A stretch of 64,000 nt of DNA. Origin: a virus. A model generated the notes under the pieces. It was not told the DNA's origin, made no database searches, and saw nothing but the letters and a program-made list of their open reading frames with translations. The stretch spans positions 1 to 64,000 of IMG/VR virus record IMGVR_UViG_3300032782_000005; one strand, given 5' to 3'. The position numbers were made by a program, and so were the translations under genes. The first letter of the stretch is position 1; each line of letters begins with the position of its first letter. Of this stretch, positions 1 through 7,125 are shown in pieces.

Positions 1-230
1 CGGCCGGGGTCGGGGGAGGGTCGGCGGTCCAGCAGACGCGCGCCGTGGGTTCCGCACCTGCTTCCAGCGGATACAACCAGGGGCCGATCTCCGGCAGGCT
101 TCGCTTCGTCGGCAAAACCTCGCTTGGAAAATCTTCCTCCTCGTCCTCATCGTCCTCATCGTCCTCCGGCCCTTCGCCGGTTCAGCAGGTGACGGCCACG
201 ATCCGCTACTCCATCCTGGGGCTACGCTGA
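1..230 (+). CDS. Ser-rich structural protein, 3' end only
   Basis: The frame that ends at 230 is open to the left edge of the window, so this is the last 75 or so residues of a longer protein. It holds a run of twelve serines (TCC/TCG/TCA codons, about 134-168) followed by a short tail ending YSILGLR. The serine run resembles the linkers of the fibre proteins at 18946 and 55964, so a tail-fibre or adhesin role is likely. The stop overlaps the next start by one base (TGATG), which suggests coupled translation with the LamG protein. Confidence 0.6.
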   Translation, partial: AGVGGGSAVQQTRAVGSAPASSGYNQGPISGRLRFVGKTSLGKSSSSSSSSSSSSGPSPVQQVTATIRYSILGLR

Positions 231-937
231 TGGGCGCCGCGATCCTGGGCACCGATTCGGAAGGTCCGGGTCCGGCGGTCCCCGCGACGGCTCCTTCTTC
301 ATTACTCACCGGCCTCATCGCATGGTGGGACTTGCACGAGGCGCAGGGGACGCCGCGCGACGACGATACGGGCCTGGCGCCAAGTCTTTTGGAGACTGGT
401 GGGCAGGTAGGTTCGGCTTCGGGCCTTCTCGGCAACGCGGCGCAATTCACAGGCGCGGGGACGAATTACCTGTCCGCGACATGGACGCCATCTCAGGCAT
501 CGGCGTTCTCTCTGTCTGCGTGGGTAAAGCCGGCCACCATACTCACGAATAACTACGTCCTGTCGATCACAAGCGCCAATGGTGCGACCATCTATGCAGG
601 TCTGGCCTACGCCCTCGCGTCTTCCAACGGCATTTTCAGGGTGTCGGGAGGGAATGTGGCCCCGGCCAACGGCATTTCCAGCGGCTGGAATCACATGGTC
701 GGGATATATGACGGCGTGAACGCCAAGTATTATTGGAACGGCGCTCTGCTGGCATCGGCGGCGAAGACCGGGGCCGACCTGAGCAACGCCGCGCTGGTTT
801 GCGTGGGGGCGCAGGGCTCCACGAGTGCATTGAGCGGCCTGGCGCAATTGTGCGGCGTCTGGAACCGCGCCCTGTCCGACGGCGAAATCGCTCAGTTGTA
901 TAACGGCGGCTACGGCGCTGATTACCCATTCATCTGA
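230..937 (+). CDS. LamG/concanavalin A-like lectin domain fibre protein
   Basis: 235 residues. After a short N-terminal part comes one LamG-type jelly-roll: LIAWWDLHEAQGT near residue 30, then a QFTGAGTNYLS strand, FSLSAWVKP, WNHMVGIYDG and a final GVWNRALSDGEIAQLYNGG. This order of motifs is typical of LamG domains that bind carbohydrate in secreted and phage fibre proteins. No signal peptide is seen. It directly follows a Ser-rich fibre end, so a receptor-binding role at the tail tip is the best reading; the ligand is unknown. Confidence 0.8.
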   Translation: MGAAILGTDSEGPGPAVPATAPSSLLTGLIAWWDLHEAQGTPRDDDTGLAPSLLETGGQVGSASGLLGNAAQFTGAGTNYLSATWTPSQASAFSLSAWVKPATILTNNYVLSITSANGATIYAGLAYALASSNGIFRVSGGNVAPANGISSGWNHMVGIYDGVNAKYYWNGALLASAAKTGADLSNAALVCVGAQGSTSALSGLAQLCGVWNRALSDGEIAQLYNGGYGADYPFI

Positions 938-947
938 GAGGGCCGTC

Positions 948-1871
948 ATGAAGCCAAGATTGGAGCGGCTGGAAGACCGCACGACGCCATCGACGCTGGC
1001 CAATATCGGCGGCGTGCTGACGTATCAGGGAGCGATGGGCGAGGTCAACGCGGTGACGGAGAGTTACGCCGCCGGCCGATACACGATCAGCGACCAGGCC
1101 CCGCCCGGTGCACCGGCCAACCAGATCGAGACAACCTTGCCGGGCTGGACGGTGACGGACACGAGCCGCACTGTCGCGGTATTCCAGTTCGAGAACATCC
1201 CCGGCCAGCCGCAACCCGTCAGCGTCTTCGTGGGCTACTTCCAACAGATCACGTCAACGGCGACCGGCCCGCGAGACGGCTCTTTTGGCAGCATCCTGAT
1301 TCAGACGGCCGATCTGCCGGCGCAGGTGGGCCTGGGGAGCACGGTCAACGTCGAATCCGTCGCCGATCCGCTGACCGTTATCACTGGAGCCGGCGACGCG
1401 GATACGGTCAACGTCTGCTCGACGCCTGCGAACACCGGAAATCTCAACGGCATCCAAGCTCCGGTGAACGTCGTGAGCAATGGCTTTACCAGACTCACGA
1501 TTAGCAACTTCACCGGGACGGCCGGCGACGCCGACGTGATCGTCTCGCAGTATGCCGTCACGGGCTTCGGGGTGCACGCCCAGCCGATCTACTATTCCGG
1601 CCCGCTCAGTCTGCTCTACATCATCGGCAGCAACAGCCGGACGCTGCCGGAGAGTTTCCATATCGAGAGCCTGCCCCGGGCCACGTTCGCCCTGCACACG
1701 GGCAGCGGCGACGATTCGGTATGGATCGACTGCTTACCCTACGTTGGGTTTGGAGCCGAGGTCGTCGGCAGCACCATCGGCACGCACACGCTGCACGCCG
1801 CCTTCATTAACCCCGCGACGATGACGGCGAACGGGTTCCGGTACTTCTGGTTTCAGGATTTCGGAGATTGA
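948..1871 (+). CDS. Planctomycete-type surface protein with LERLEDRTTPS N-terminus
   Basis: 307 residues. It begins MKPRLERLEDRTTPS, the N-terminal signature found on many secreted or surface proteins of Gemmata-group planctomycetes and best known from host genomes. The rest is beta-rich and repetitive (GAGDADTVNV, GTAGDADVIV, GSGDDSVWID), like haemolysin-type or adhesin beta-rolls. A GAGAGGG stretch upstream could be the ribosome site. In a phage this could be a lysogenic-conversion surface protein or a virion protein captured from the host. The family of the C-terminal part is not recognised. Confidence 0.7.
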   Translation: MKPRLERLEDRTTPSTLANIGGVLTYQGAMGEVNAVTESYAAGRYTISDQAPPGAPANQIETTLPGWTVTDTSRTVAVFQFENIPGQPQPVSVFVGYFQQITSTATGPRDGSFGSILIQTADLPAQVGLGSTVNVESVADPLTVITGAGDADTVNVCSTPANTGNLNGIQAPVNVVSNGFTRLTISNFTGTAGDADVIVSQYAVTGFGVHAQPIYYSGPLSLLYIIGSNSRTLPESFHIESLPRATFALHTGSGDDSVWIDCLPYVGFGAEVVGSTIGTHTLHAAFINPATMTANGFRYFWFQDFGD

Positions 1872-1874
1872 GAC

Positions 1875-2018
1875 ATGCCGAAACAATACGAGGCGATCCG
1901 CGACAAGTTCATCAAGGAGGGCATGTCCACCAAGGAGGCCAAGACGCGAGCCGCCAAAATCTTCAACGCGAAGCGGAAGAAGGGCCAGAAGCCCGTCACG
2001 CGCAAGGAACACGAATAA
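1875..2018 (+). CDS. Small basic phage protein, 47 aa
   Basis: Starts four bases after the stop of the surface protein gene. The product is helical and Lys/Arg-rich (MPKQYEAIRDKFIKEG, STKEAKTRAAKIFNAKR, KPVTRKEHE). Such short lysine-rich proteins with a 'GxSxKEAKxxAAxI' core are common in phage structural regions, but their role is unknown. It ends just before a TATAA box and a decayed copy of the palindromic repeat. Confidence 0.65.
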   Translation: MPKQYEAIRDKFIKEGMSTKEAKTRAAKIFNAKRKKGQKPVTRKEHE

Positions 2019-2020
2019 AG

Positions 2021-2065
2021 TATAAGTGAGAGTTTACATTTTCCTACTGGAAATTTTACCAGTTG
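2021..2065 (+). promoter_or_regulatory. TATAA box plus decayed copy of the 22-bp palindrome
   Basis: TATAAG at 2021 starts 23 bp before a diverged copy of the palindrome (2044-2065: CTACTGGAAA, TT, TTACCAGTTG). The same 23-bp spacing occurs at 34484 and 57868. It lies just after a stop codon and before the gene at 2063, so a promoter with an attached operator is plausible. The last three bases of the palindrome (TTG instead of TAG) form the proposed start codon of the next gene. Confidence 0.5.
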
Positions 2066-2950
2066 CCGCCAATCGTGCTAAACGTGATCCACACACGAGC
2101 CTCCCGAGCGGAGGTCGAGGCGGCGCTGCGCAATCTGCCCAGGCTGACCACAGGCTCGCCGGGAGGGGCTGGGGGGTTTGTCCGCGCGCTACAGGTCAGG
2201 ATCGGGCTGGCCCTCTTGCAGCACATCAAGGACGCCTTCATCGTCAAGGCCAGAGGTGGGACGGATGTGTGCGGGGACAAGTGGGCGCCTCTTTCCAAGC
2301 ACACGATTGCGTACTCGCGTTTACATCCCGACGCGAAGAAGGGAAACGTCGGGATGCGCCGGCACAAATTGCCCGGTGGAGGGACGATCGGTCACAACCC
2401 GGCGCGGCTAAAGGGACTGCTTCATCGCGTCGATTACCTTGGGCGCAAGAACCCCGGCCTGTCCGGTTATCACCCCTCGTGGGAACTGTCGCAAAAGAAC
2501 CGCGAGCGCTGGTGGGCGCTCTACCGGAAATTCAAGGCGAAGTATGGAGGGGATAAGCGAAGGGCCGCCGCCACGGCATGGGTCGTCCTCAAGACCGAGG
2601 GCAAAATCGACACGATCATGAGCAAGTTCGGCAACATGCAGGTAGATATCCTGCGTTCGACCGACCTCCTGTTTAACAGCCTCTCTCCCGGCGCCAAGGC
2701 CGACTCTGCCCCAATGTTCCCTCCCCACGTCGAGAAGCAGGTGTTCCGCAACGAGCCGGGCGACGTGATAGTCGGAACGAACCGGAAGTGGTCGTGGACG
2801 CATCATCACGGCGTCCCCGGCAAAATACCTCAGCGCCGTCTTTGGCCCGATCCCAGCCGTTGGACTGGAGAATGGTGGGCGTCCGTGATAGAACAGGCCC
2901 AGAAAGGCATTGCGGAAATCACGGCATACATCGTGGGGAGGATCAAGTGA
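2063..2950 (+). CDS. Phage virion morphogenesis (head/tail completion) protein
   Basis: 295 residues from a TTG start; GTG codons at 2075 and 2084 are alternatives and none has a clear ribosome site. The N-terminal part (IHTRASRAEVEAALRNL, GLALLQHIKDAFIVKARGG) and the C-terminal GVPGKIPQRRLWPDP followed by a helix resemble Mu gpG-like virion morphogenesis or tail completion proteins, which end in a conserved PARPxL-type motif. It precedes the likely tail chaperone pair. The TTG start lies inside a decayed palindromic repeat. Confidence 0.6.
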   Translation: MPPIVLNVIHTRASRAEVEAALRNLPRLTTGSPGGAGGFVRALQVRIGLALLQHIKDAFIVKARGGTDVCGDKWAPLSKHTIAYSRLHPDAKKGNVGMRRHKLPGGGTIGHNPARLKGLLHRVDYLGRKNPGLSGYHPSWELSQKNRERWWALYRKFKAKYGGDKRRAAATAWVVLKTEGKIDTIMSKFGNMQVDILRSTDLLFNSLSPGAKADSAPMFPPHVEKQVFRNEPGDVIVGTNRKWSWTHHHGVPGKIPQRRLWPDPSRWTGEWWASVIEQAQKGIAEITAYIVGRIK

Positions 2951-3357
2951 GCGCAGCCAACGGCGAGCGGATTCTGGACGTGGGGAGACAGGGCCGGATC
3001 AAGGTCCACTTCGGCGACGACACGGACCCCACCTTCTACATCGACGCCATCGAGGTCTACAACTCGTTCGCGGAGATGGACATGCAGTTCCGCGACGAGA
3101 AGGGAGAGTTTGACAAGACGAAGACGGCCGACTGGAACAAGGCGTGCTGGGGGTTCGTTCAACAGGTGGTTCTGGACCATCTGGCCGACCAGAAGGCCGC
3201 CGAGAAGATCAACGCCGGCATGTCCCTCACCGACGCCCGCCGGTTCCTCAAGCTGTTGCAGGAGGAGGCTAACAGGCTGATCCCTTTTTTCAGGCTCGAC
3301 TCGGCCGAAAGGCGGTCCTCGCCCGAGAGTTCGCCGACAGTCGCCTACTCCGAGTAG
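2947..3357 (+). CDS. Tail assembly chaperone-like protein, short (0-frame) form
   Basis: 136 residues from GTG; the start overlaps the previous stop (GTGA). The first 115 residues are acidic and helical, with a conserved-looking FYIDAIEVYNSF segment; the last 21 (RLDSAERR...) are poor in structure, as expected after a slippery site. The gene lies upstream of the tail tube and tape measure genes, as tail assembly chaperones do. A T-TTT-TTC heptamer at 3285-3291 would let some ribosomes enter the -1 frame (see the next entry). Confidence 0.65.
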   Translation: MSAANGERILDVGRQGRIKVHFGDDTDPTFYIDAIEVYNSFAEMDMQFRDEKGEFDKTKTADWNKACWGFVQQVVLDHLADQKAAEKINAGMSLTDARRFLKLLQEEANRLIPFFRLDSAERRSSPESSPTVAYSE

Positions 3358-3566
3358 ACGCCTTCACGGAGCAGGTGCTGTTCGCGGCGCTCCATCAGGC
3401 GCGAGCGTGGGAAAGACTTCACGACCCCGCGACGATGGGGGCCTACGGGATGAGGAAGGACGCCGTTCTGGAACTTGCGAAGCAGGCTGGCCACACCGAG
3501 GCCGAGGCCCAGAAGATCGCTTCCGACTGGGCGTGGAAGCGGAGCGAGTTGGAGATGCCGCACTGA
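2947..3566 (+). CDS. Tail assembly chaperone-like protein, -1 frameshift fusion form
   Basis: At 3285-3291 the mRNA reads T-TTT-TTC in the zero frame, a canonical X-XXY-YYZ slippery heptamer on which both Phe tRNAs re-pair after a -1 slip. The -1 frame then runs open from CAG at 3291 to the stop at 3566, adding 91 residues (QARLGRKAVLAREF ... ALHQARAWERLHD ... KIASDWAWKRSELEMPH). The fused product would be about 206 residues. This is the organisation of lambda G/GT tail chaperones. The second part has only a weak independent start (GTG at 3375). A downstream stem (CTCGG with CCGAG) may stimulate slipping. The frameshift itself is inferred. Confidence 0.65.
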
Positions 3567-3862
3567 TGCAGGACGCGAGGATCGGGACGTTCGACGGCCT
3601 CGATAACCGACGCTGGCTCATGGAACAACTGGACGCTCTTGGCCACGGACTTGACGAACGCCGGGCCGGCATGAGGCGAGCTGAGTTCCTGCGGTCGCTC
3701 ATGCCTGTCGCTCATCCTGCATGGCAAGGCCGGCCTGTGAAGATCACGCCCTGCGCGACGGTGGAGGCGTACCACCTTCTGATTGCGATGGTCTCCGGCC
3801 TGGGCGTCATGATGGAGACGGCGGCCAGAAGGCTGGAGGAAGCGGTGAGGGCGCAGCGATGA
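3566..3862 (+). CDS. Hypothetical protein, 98 aa
   Basis: Starts at an ATG overlapping the previous stop (TGATG). Helical and charged, with an RRAEFLRSLMPVAHPAW segment and a hydrophobic stretch AYHLLIAMVSGLGVMM near the C-terminus that is too short and interrupted to call a membrane helix. It sits between the tail chaperone pair and small accessory genes. No family is recognised. Confidence 0.55.
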   Translation: MQDARIGTFDGLDNRRWLMEQLDALGHGLDERRAGMRRAEFLRSLMPVAHPAWQGRPVKITPCATVEAYHLLIAMVSGLGVMMETAARRLEEAVRAQR

Positions 3863-4050
3863 AGGACGACGACTTCGATGTCTGTATCTTCTGCTGGCGG
3901 CCTCGCCATGCCGAGGTCACGCACAGTTCGCTCGACCGGCCCGTCCCCGTCTGCGGTCATCACGCCCGGATGGTCGTGAGGCATGAGATCACGGCCGAGG
4001 AGCTTCGGGAGCGTCTGAAGGAGTTGAGGGAGATGATGGTGCTGACATGA
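3859..4050 (+). CDS. Small zinc-binding-like protein, 63 aa
   Basis: ATG at 3859 overlaps the preceding stop (ATGA). The N-terminal half carries CIFCWRPRHAEV and VCGHHARMV, giving CxxC and CxxH pairs that could hold one zinc ion; the C-terminal half is a charged helix (ITAEELRERLKELREMM). It is one of many small zinc-ribbon-like proteins in this window. Function unknown. Confidence 0.55.
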   Translation: MKDDDFDVCIFCWRPRHAEVTHSSLDRPVPVCGHHARMVVRHEITAEELRERLKELREMMVLT

Positions 4051-4433
4051 AACGAAGAAGCTTTTTCGCGTCCTTGCTCGGCCTCTTGGGCGTCGGCGGC
4101 GTCGCCAAATCTGAGGCGTGGAGAATGCCTTCCCATCAGTACGCACCGACGATGCCGGTCTGGTCCTTGGAGCCGATGCCCGTGAAGGTCGTCTGTCTGG
4201 AAGCGTCCTCTTGGCGTTACTGGTTCGGGACAAGGGAGGACGGAATCCAGCACGCTACCGGCTATTTCGTCGTTATCCCGTGCTACAGAATGTTGAAAGA
4301 GGAGGAGATGGGAGACGCGCTGCCGTGGCCTCCGGTAAAAGAAAGATGGTTCAGAAAGCGGAGGACGCTCAAAGCGACTGCCAATCTCGGCATCTATAAA
4401 TACACGGTGACTGATGTGCCAGCGCCGACATAA
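4047..4433 (+). CDS. Small exported protein with Tat-like signal
   Basis: 128 residues, ATGA overlap with the previous gene. The N-terminus MKRRSFFASLLGLLGVGGVAKSEA has twin arginines, a hydrophobic core and an A-x-A-like end, resembling a twin-arginine or Sec signal peptide. The mature part (about 100 residues) has no recognised domain; it is rich in Trp, Tyr and Pro. It is the last + gene before the minus-strand gene at 4538, and its stop overlaps that gene's terminator. An envelope role (lysogenic conversion or exclusion) is possible. Confidence 0.55.
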   Translation: MKRRSFFASLLGLLGVGGVAKSEAWRMPSHQYAPTMPVWSLEPMPVKVVCLEASSWRYWFGTREDGIQHATGYFVVIPCYRMLKEEEMGDALPWPPVKERWFRKRRTLKATANLGIYKYTVTDVPAPT

Positions 4434-4473
4434 AAAAAGAGCCCGCGACGGTCGCCCATCCGTCGCGGGACTC
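4432..4473 (-). terminator. Intrinsic terminator of the minus-strand gene
   Basis: Read on the minus strand, a GC-rich stem (arms at 4460-4473 and 4439-4451, loop 4452-4459, one bulged base) is followed by seven T residues (4438 down to 4432). This is a textbook rho-independent terminator for the gene at 4538-5110. On the + strand no T-run follows the hairpin. Confidence 0.85.
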
Positions 4474-4537
4474 AGAAGGTAGAGGGCGGGACGGCTCTCA
4501 AACCTCACCCGTAATCTAAGGTGCGGCGCGTGCCGCG

Positions 4538-5110
4538 TCAATGGGTGAGCGGCGTGTAGCGGCGAGTCGTCATGACGCCAATGGCTTGATAGATATCGGG
4601 ATGGCTGCGAGCCATTCGCTCATATTCGCGTTTTAGTTTCGCTGTGGAGGCGACAGGCCGAACCTGAAGGATTTCGCTGACAAGCCAGCGCTCGATGTCG
4701 CGGAAGTCGCCATTGAGAACGGCATCGTTGGTGAGGCGCGAAGTTGTGACTTTCCAGGCGGTGATGAGTTCCGACCGCCAGCGGTCCTTCTCCTTCGCCA
4801 TACCGCCAGAATGCGATGGGCCGTCGATCTCTACAAGAAGACGGGCGTTGCGGAAGTAAAAGTCTCCGAAGAACACGACGCTGGGGGCGACCTTGAAATA
4901 TTTCTGCCGTGTATATTGCAACGGCGAGGCGCAGCACCTTGGAAGACGCGACCGCATCTTGTCCACGATGCGGCAGAAGGCTCGCTCGGCGGGCGGGAAC
5001 GCCTTGAGCAGTTTCCGCTGGGTCTGAGCGATCCAATCAGAGAAGGCTTGCGTGATCGGCTCGCCGGTTTTAGCGAGTAGCCAAGAGGGGAGGGAAATGA
5101 CTTCGGCCAT
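4538..5110 (-). CDS. DUF559/Vsr-like endonuclease-fold protein (minus-strand moron)
   Basis: 190 residues on the minus strand. The centre reads SVVFFGDFYFRNARLLVEIDGPSH, with an acidic residue in the FGDFYF strand and E-x-D in LLVEIDG, the core of DUF559-type PD-(D/E)xK nuclease-like domains. The C-terminal half is helical. ATG at 5110 is preceded by a CGGAG ribosome site. The gene has its own TATAAT box (5152-5157) and an intrinsic terminator, and runs against all its neighbours, so it is an autonomously expressed accessory gene. Nuclease activity is inferred from the fold only. Confidence 0.7.
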   Translation of the reverse strand: MAEVISLPSWLLAKTGEPITQAFSDWIAQTQRKLLKAFPPAERAFCRIVDKMRSRLPRCCASPLQYTRQKYFKVAPSVVFFGDFYFRNARLLVEIDGPSHSGGMAKEKDRWRSELITAWKVTTSRLTNDAVLNGDFRDIERWLVSEILQVRPVASTAKLKREYERMARSHPDIYQAIGVMTTRRYTPLTH

Positions 5111-5151
5111 GTTTGCTCCGGATCGACGACCGGGGACGAATGGGCTGAGTC

Positions 5152-5157
5152 ATTATA
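5152..5157 (-). promoter_or_regulatory. TATAAT -10 box for the minus-strand gene
   Basis: TATAAT on the minus strand, 41 bp upstream of the ATG at 5110, in a GC-rich gap between two genes. No good -35 hexamer is visible at 16-18 bp, so the promoter call rests mainly on the perfect -10 box and its position. Confidence 0.45.
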
Positions 5158-5216
5158 GCACGACGGGCTGAGGATGCCGGTAGGAATGCCCGCATCGTGC
5201 GCCGAGAGGTAGGAAC

Positions 5217-5402
5217 ATGGAAATCAAGATTGGCTCTGTCGTGAAATGCCATTTGCCCGGCAGTTGGGTGGATGGCTTGACCTTCACGGTCGAGGCGCTG
5301 AACGTCACCGCCTCCGACGGCGTGTTTGGCCATCGGCTGCGAGGCAATGGAGGCGTCACCGTAGTCGAGCCGGAGTTTCTTGAGTTGGTCAAAGCGGCAT
5401 GA
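5217..5402 (+). CDS. Hypothetical protein, 61 aa
   Basis: ATG is preceded by GAGAGGTAGGAAC. The protein is a small beta-rich unit (MEIKIGSVVKCHLPGSWVDGLTF ... GVTVVEPEFLELV) that may form a barrel, possibly an SH3-like fold. Its stop overlaps the next start (ATGA). It resumes the tail operon after the minus-strand insertion. No family recognised. Confidence 0.5.
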   Translation: MEIKIGSVVKCHLPGSWVDGLTFTVEALNVTASDGVFGHRLRGNGGVTVVEPEFLELVKAA

Positions 5403-5977
5403 TCGACGCCTTGCTCTACGCCGTCCGCGACGCCTGCCGCAGCCGCAAGGGCTACATGGACGCGGCCCATTGCGAGATCGTCGCCGACCAGGACGGCCAG
5501 CCGCCGGCGCGGTGCGGGGACTGGTTCCTGGCGATCCACCAGGGGGCCTACCGCAGCGTCATGGACAACGCCCTGGACGAATACTTCGGCTTCAACGTCA
5601 CGCTGACGATGCGGTCGGACGTTCCGGTGGACAGGATGGGGGATCAACTGCTGGCCAAGAAGATCGCCGCGGCGCCGGGTCCTGGAGGCTCGCCGAGTTT
5701 CAATCAGCGGGCCAACTTCCTTGGGGCCTACCTGCACATGAACTGGTCGGTAATCGGGAACGCGAACAACTACCTGATTCAGTTGCTCCCCGAGGCCGAG
5801 ACGGTGTACGGGTTTAGCGAGCCGGGACGGTTCAAAGGAATGGAAGTCCCGATGTTCGTCGGTGGCGTGTGGTTTGCCAGCGAACCGGGCGGCGACGAGG
5901 ACGTTCTTGGCCTCAAGGCCACGCTGAGGTTCGAGGACTGCCGGAGGGGGCCGCAGGCGATTGCGGCTTTTTCGTGA
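5399..5977 (+). CDS. Putative tail terminator/neck protein
   Basis: 192 residues. The N-terminus (MIDALLYAVRDACRSRKGY) and the mixed alpha/beta layout, with FNVTLTMRS and VYGFSEPGRF strands and an EDCRRGPQAIAAF end, suit head-tail joining or tail terminator proteins, as does the position a little upstream of the tail tube gene. The assignment rests on position and size rather than a firm motif. Junctions on both sides overlap (ATGA, TGATG). Confidence 0.45.
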   Translation: MIDALLYAVRDACRSRKGYMDAAHCEIVADQDGQPPARCGDWFLAIHQGAYRSVMDNALDEYFGFNVTLTMRSDVPVDRMGDQLLAKKIAAAPGPGGSPSFNQRANFLGAYLHMNWSVIGNANNYLIQLLPEAETVYGFSEPGRFKGMEVPMFVGGVWFASEPGGDEDVLGLKATLRFEDCRRGPQAIAAFS

Positions 5978-6189
5978 TGCAGGTCATGGTCCAGGCGGAC
6001 GGCTCGACGATGATCCTCGTCCACTGGGCCTACCTCGATGAACGCTGGCGGATCGCGTGTGCGCCGCACGTCGATCCGAACGGGAACTGGCAGAGGACGG
6101 ACGACCCGAGGGCGGCGAATTGCCCTTACTGCCGCGCGACGGACAGGTGGAAGGCGTCGCCACAGATGAAGCTTCCGTGGGAGAAGTGA
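5977..6189 (+). CDS. Zinc-ribbon-like protein, 70 aa (paralogue A)
   Basis: TGATG start overlap. It has an ILVHWAYLDERWRIACAPH segment and a C-terminal DPRAANCPYCRATDRWK zinc knuckle-like motif. The next gene encodes the same pieces in the same order (RIHWFVRS, HIACQKA, DDPRAVSCPECQATPEFK), so the two arose by tandem duplication. Function unknown. Confidence 0.55.
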   Translation: MQVMVQADGSTMILVHWAYLDERWRIACAPHVDPNGNWQRTDDPRAANCPYCRATDRWKASPQMKLPWEK

Positions 6190-6548
6190 TGCAGCCGCAG
6201 GTCGTAATCAGGATGCTTCGGGACGCCGACGGGCAACTGCGTCGCGTCCGCATCCACTGGTTCGTCCGCTCGGTCGAGGGGCCTGCCAAGACGCCGGGTC
6301 CTGGCAACTCGCCCGAGGCGTTGGCCGCCTATCCCGGTGGACATCCCCACCTTCCCGGCGCGCGAGGCCACATCGCCTGCCAGAAGGCGCGAACGAGCGT
6401 CGAGCCTGAGTTGCGGAATGGCGTGTGGCATCCGTGCCCGCACAGCGACGATCCTCGCGCCGTCAGTTGCCCGGAGTGTCAGGCGACGCCCGAATTCAAA
6501 ACCATGATGAAGCGTCTGGAAGAACTCGTACCGACGCCTACGGCGTAA
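6189..6548 (+). CDS. Zinc-ribbon-like protein, 119 aa (paralogue B)
   Basis: TGATG overlap with paralogue A. It shares the RIHWFVRS and DDPRAVSCPECQATPEFK motifs but carries an insertion of about 45 residues in the middle, rich in Gly, Pro and His. Cys and His pairs (CPH, CPEC) suggest zinc binding. It is the last gene before the hairpin leader of the endonuclease VII gene. Confidence 0.55.
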   Translation: MQPQVVIRMLRDADGQLRRVRIHWFVRSVEGPAKTPGPGNSPEALAAYPGGHPHLPGARGHIACQKARTSVEPELRNGVWHPCPHSDDPRAVSCPECQATPEFKTMMKRLEELVPTPTA

Positions 6549-6554
6549 AGAAGC

Positions 6555-6590
6555 GAGCGGCAAGCGGGGGCTCAATCCCGCCGGCCGCTC
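6555..6590 (+). promoter_or_regulatory. Hairpin leader of the endonuclease VII gene
   Basis: Arms GAGCGGC (6555-6561) and GCCGCTC (6584-6590) enclose an inner GCGGG/CCCGC stem. The spacer to the ATG is 29 nt and holds GACACA, AACC and AGGAGG. The HNH genes at 34624 and 46469 have hairpins ending 30 nt before their ATG with the same sub-motifs, so this is a shared leader. The outer and inner stems look like the 3' half of a tRNA but no 5' half is present. Confidence 0.65.
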
Positions 6591-6619
6591 TGACACACCA
6601 ACCTGATGAGGAGGCTGGA

Positions 6620-7120
6620 ATGCCTAAGAGCGATCCTACGCGACGTGGCACGTTCTGCGGCCTGAAAAACAGGCGGCGCTGCGGCCGATGCAAGAAGGTG
6701 AAGCATTATTCGCAGTTCCACAAGAACAGGGCCAAGAGAGGAGGCATCGGCGGCTATTGCAAGAAGTGCCGCAAGGAAAGATATCAGGAGACAGAAAAGG
6801 GCGCTGGATACGAACAGAGGCGGCGCCATTACTACGAAACGGCCCGATGGAAAAGCCTGCTTTTGCAATATGGAGTTACGCAGGAGCAATATGAGGAGAT
6901 GCACCAGGCTCAAAATGGCCTGTGCGCAATCTGCGGCAAGCCGGAAACGTATCAGTGGAGAGGGACGGTTCGCAGGCTCGCCGTAGATCATGACCACAAG
7001 ACGGGAGCAGCGCGTGGCTTGCTCTGCACGTCCTGTAATCGAGGCATCGGCAACTTGGGAGACGATCCCGAAATGCTGAAGAAAGCGATCGAGTACCTGC
7101 TCTCTTACCAGACGGAGTGA
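6620..7120 (+). CDS. Recombination endonuclease VII-like HNH nuclease
   Basis: 166 residues. The N-terminal part has two CxxC pairs (CGRCKKVKHYSQFHKN, GYCKKCRKERY). The C-terminal part has the endonuclease VII core: CAICGK, then VRRLAVDHDHKTGAARGLLCTSCNRGIG, with the catalytic DHDH and the second zinc pair. The family includes T4 gp49 (Holliday junction resolution) and many free-standing homing-type nucleases. The start has AGGAGG nine bases upstream. The gene sits between tail genes behind its own hairpin leader, which fits a mobile homing-type gene rather than packaging machinery. Confidence 0.85.
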   Translation: MPKSDPTRRGTFCGLKNRRRCGRCKKVKHYSQFHKNRAKRGGIGGYCKKCRKERYQETEKGAGYEQRRRHYYETARWKSLLLQYGVTQEQYEEMHQAQNGLCAICGKPETYQWRGTVRRLAVDHDHKTGAARGLLCTSCNRGIGNLGDDPEMLKKAIEYLLSYQTE

Positions 7121-7125
7121 TCCCG

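Noticed and set aside
6555-6590. Possible tRNA 3' half
   Set aside because: The T-arm-like and acceptor-like stems have no matching 5' half or anticodon arm; better explained as the HNH leader hairpin.
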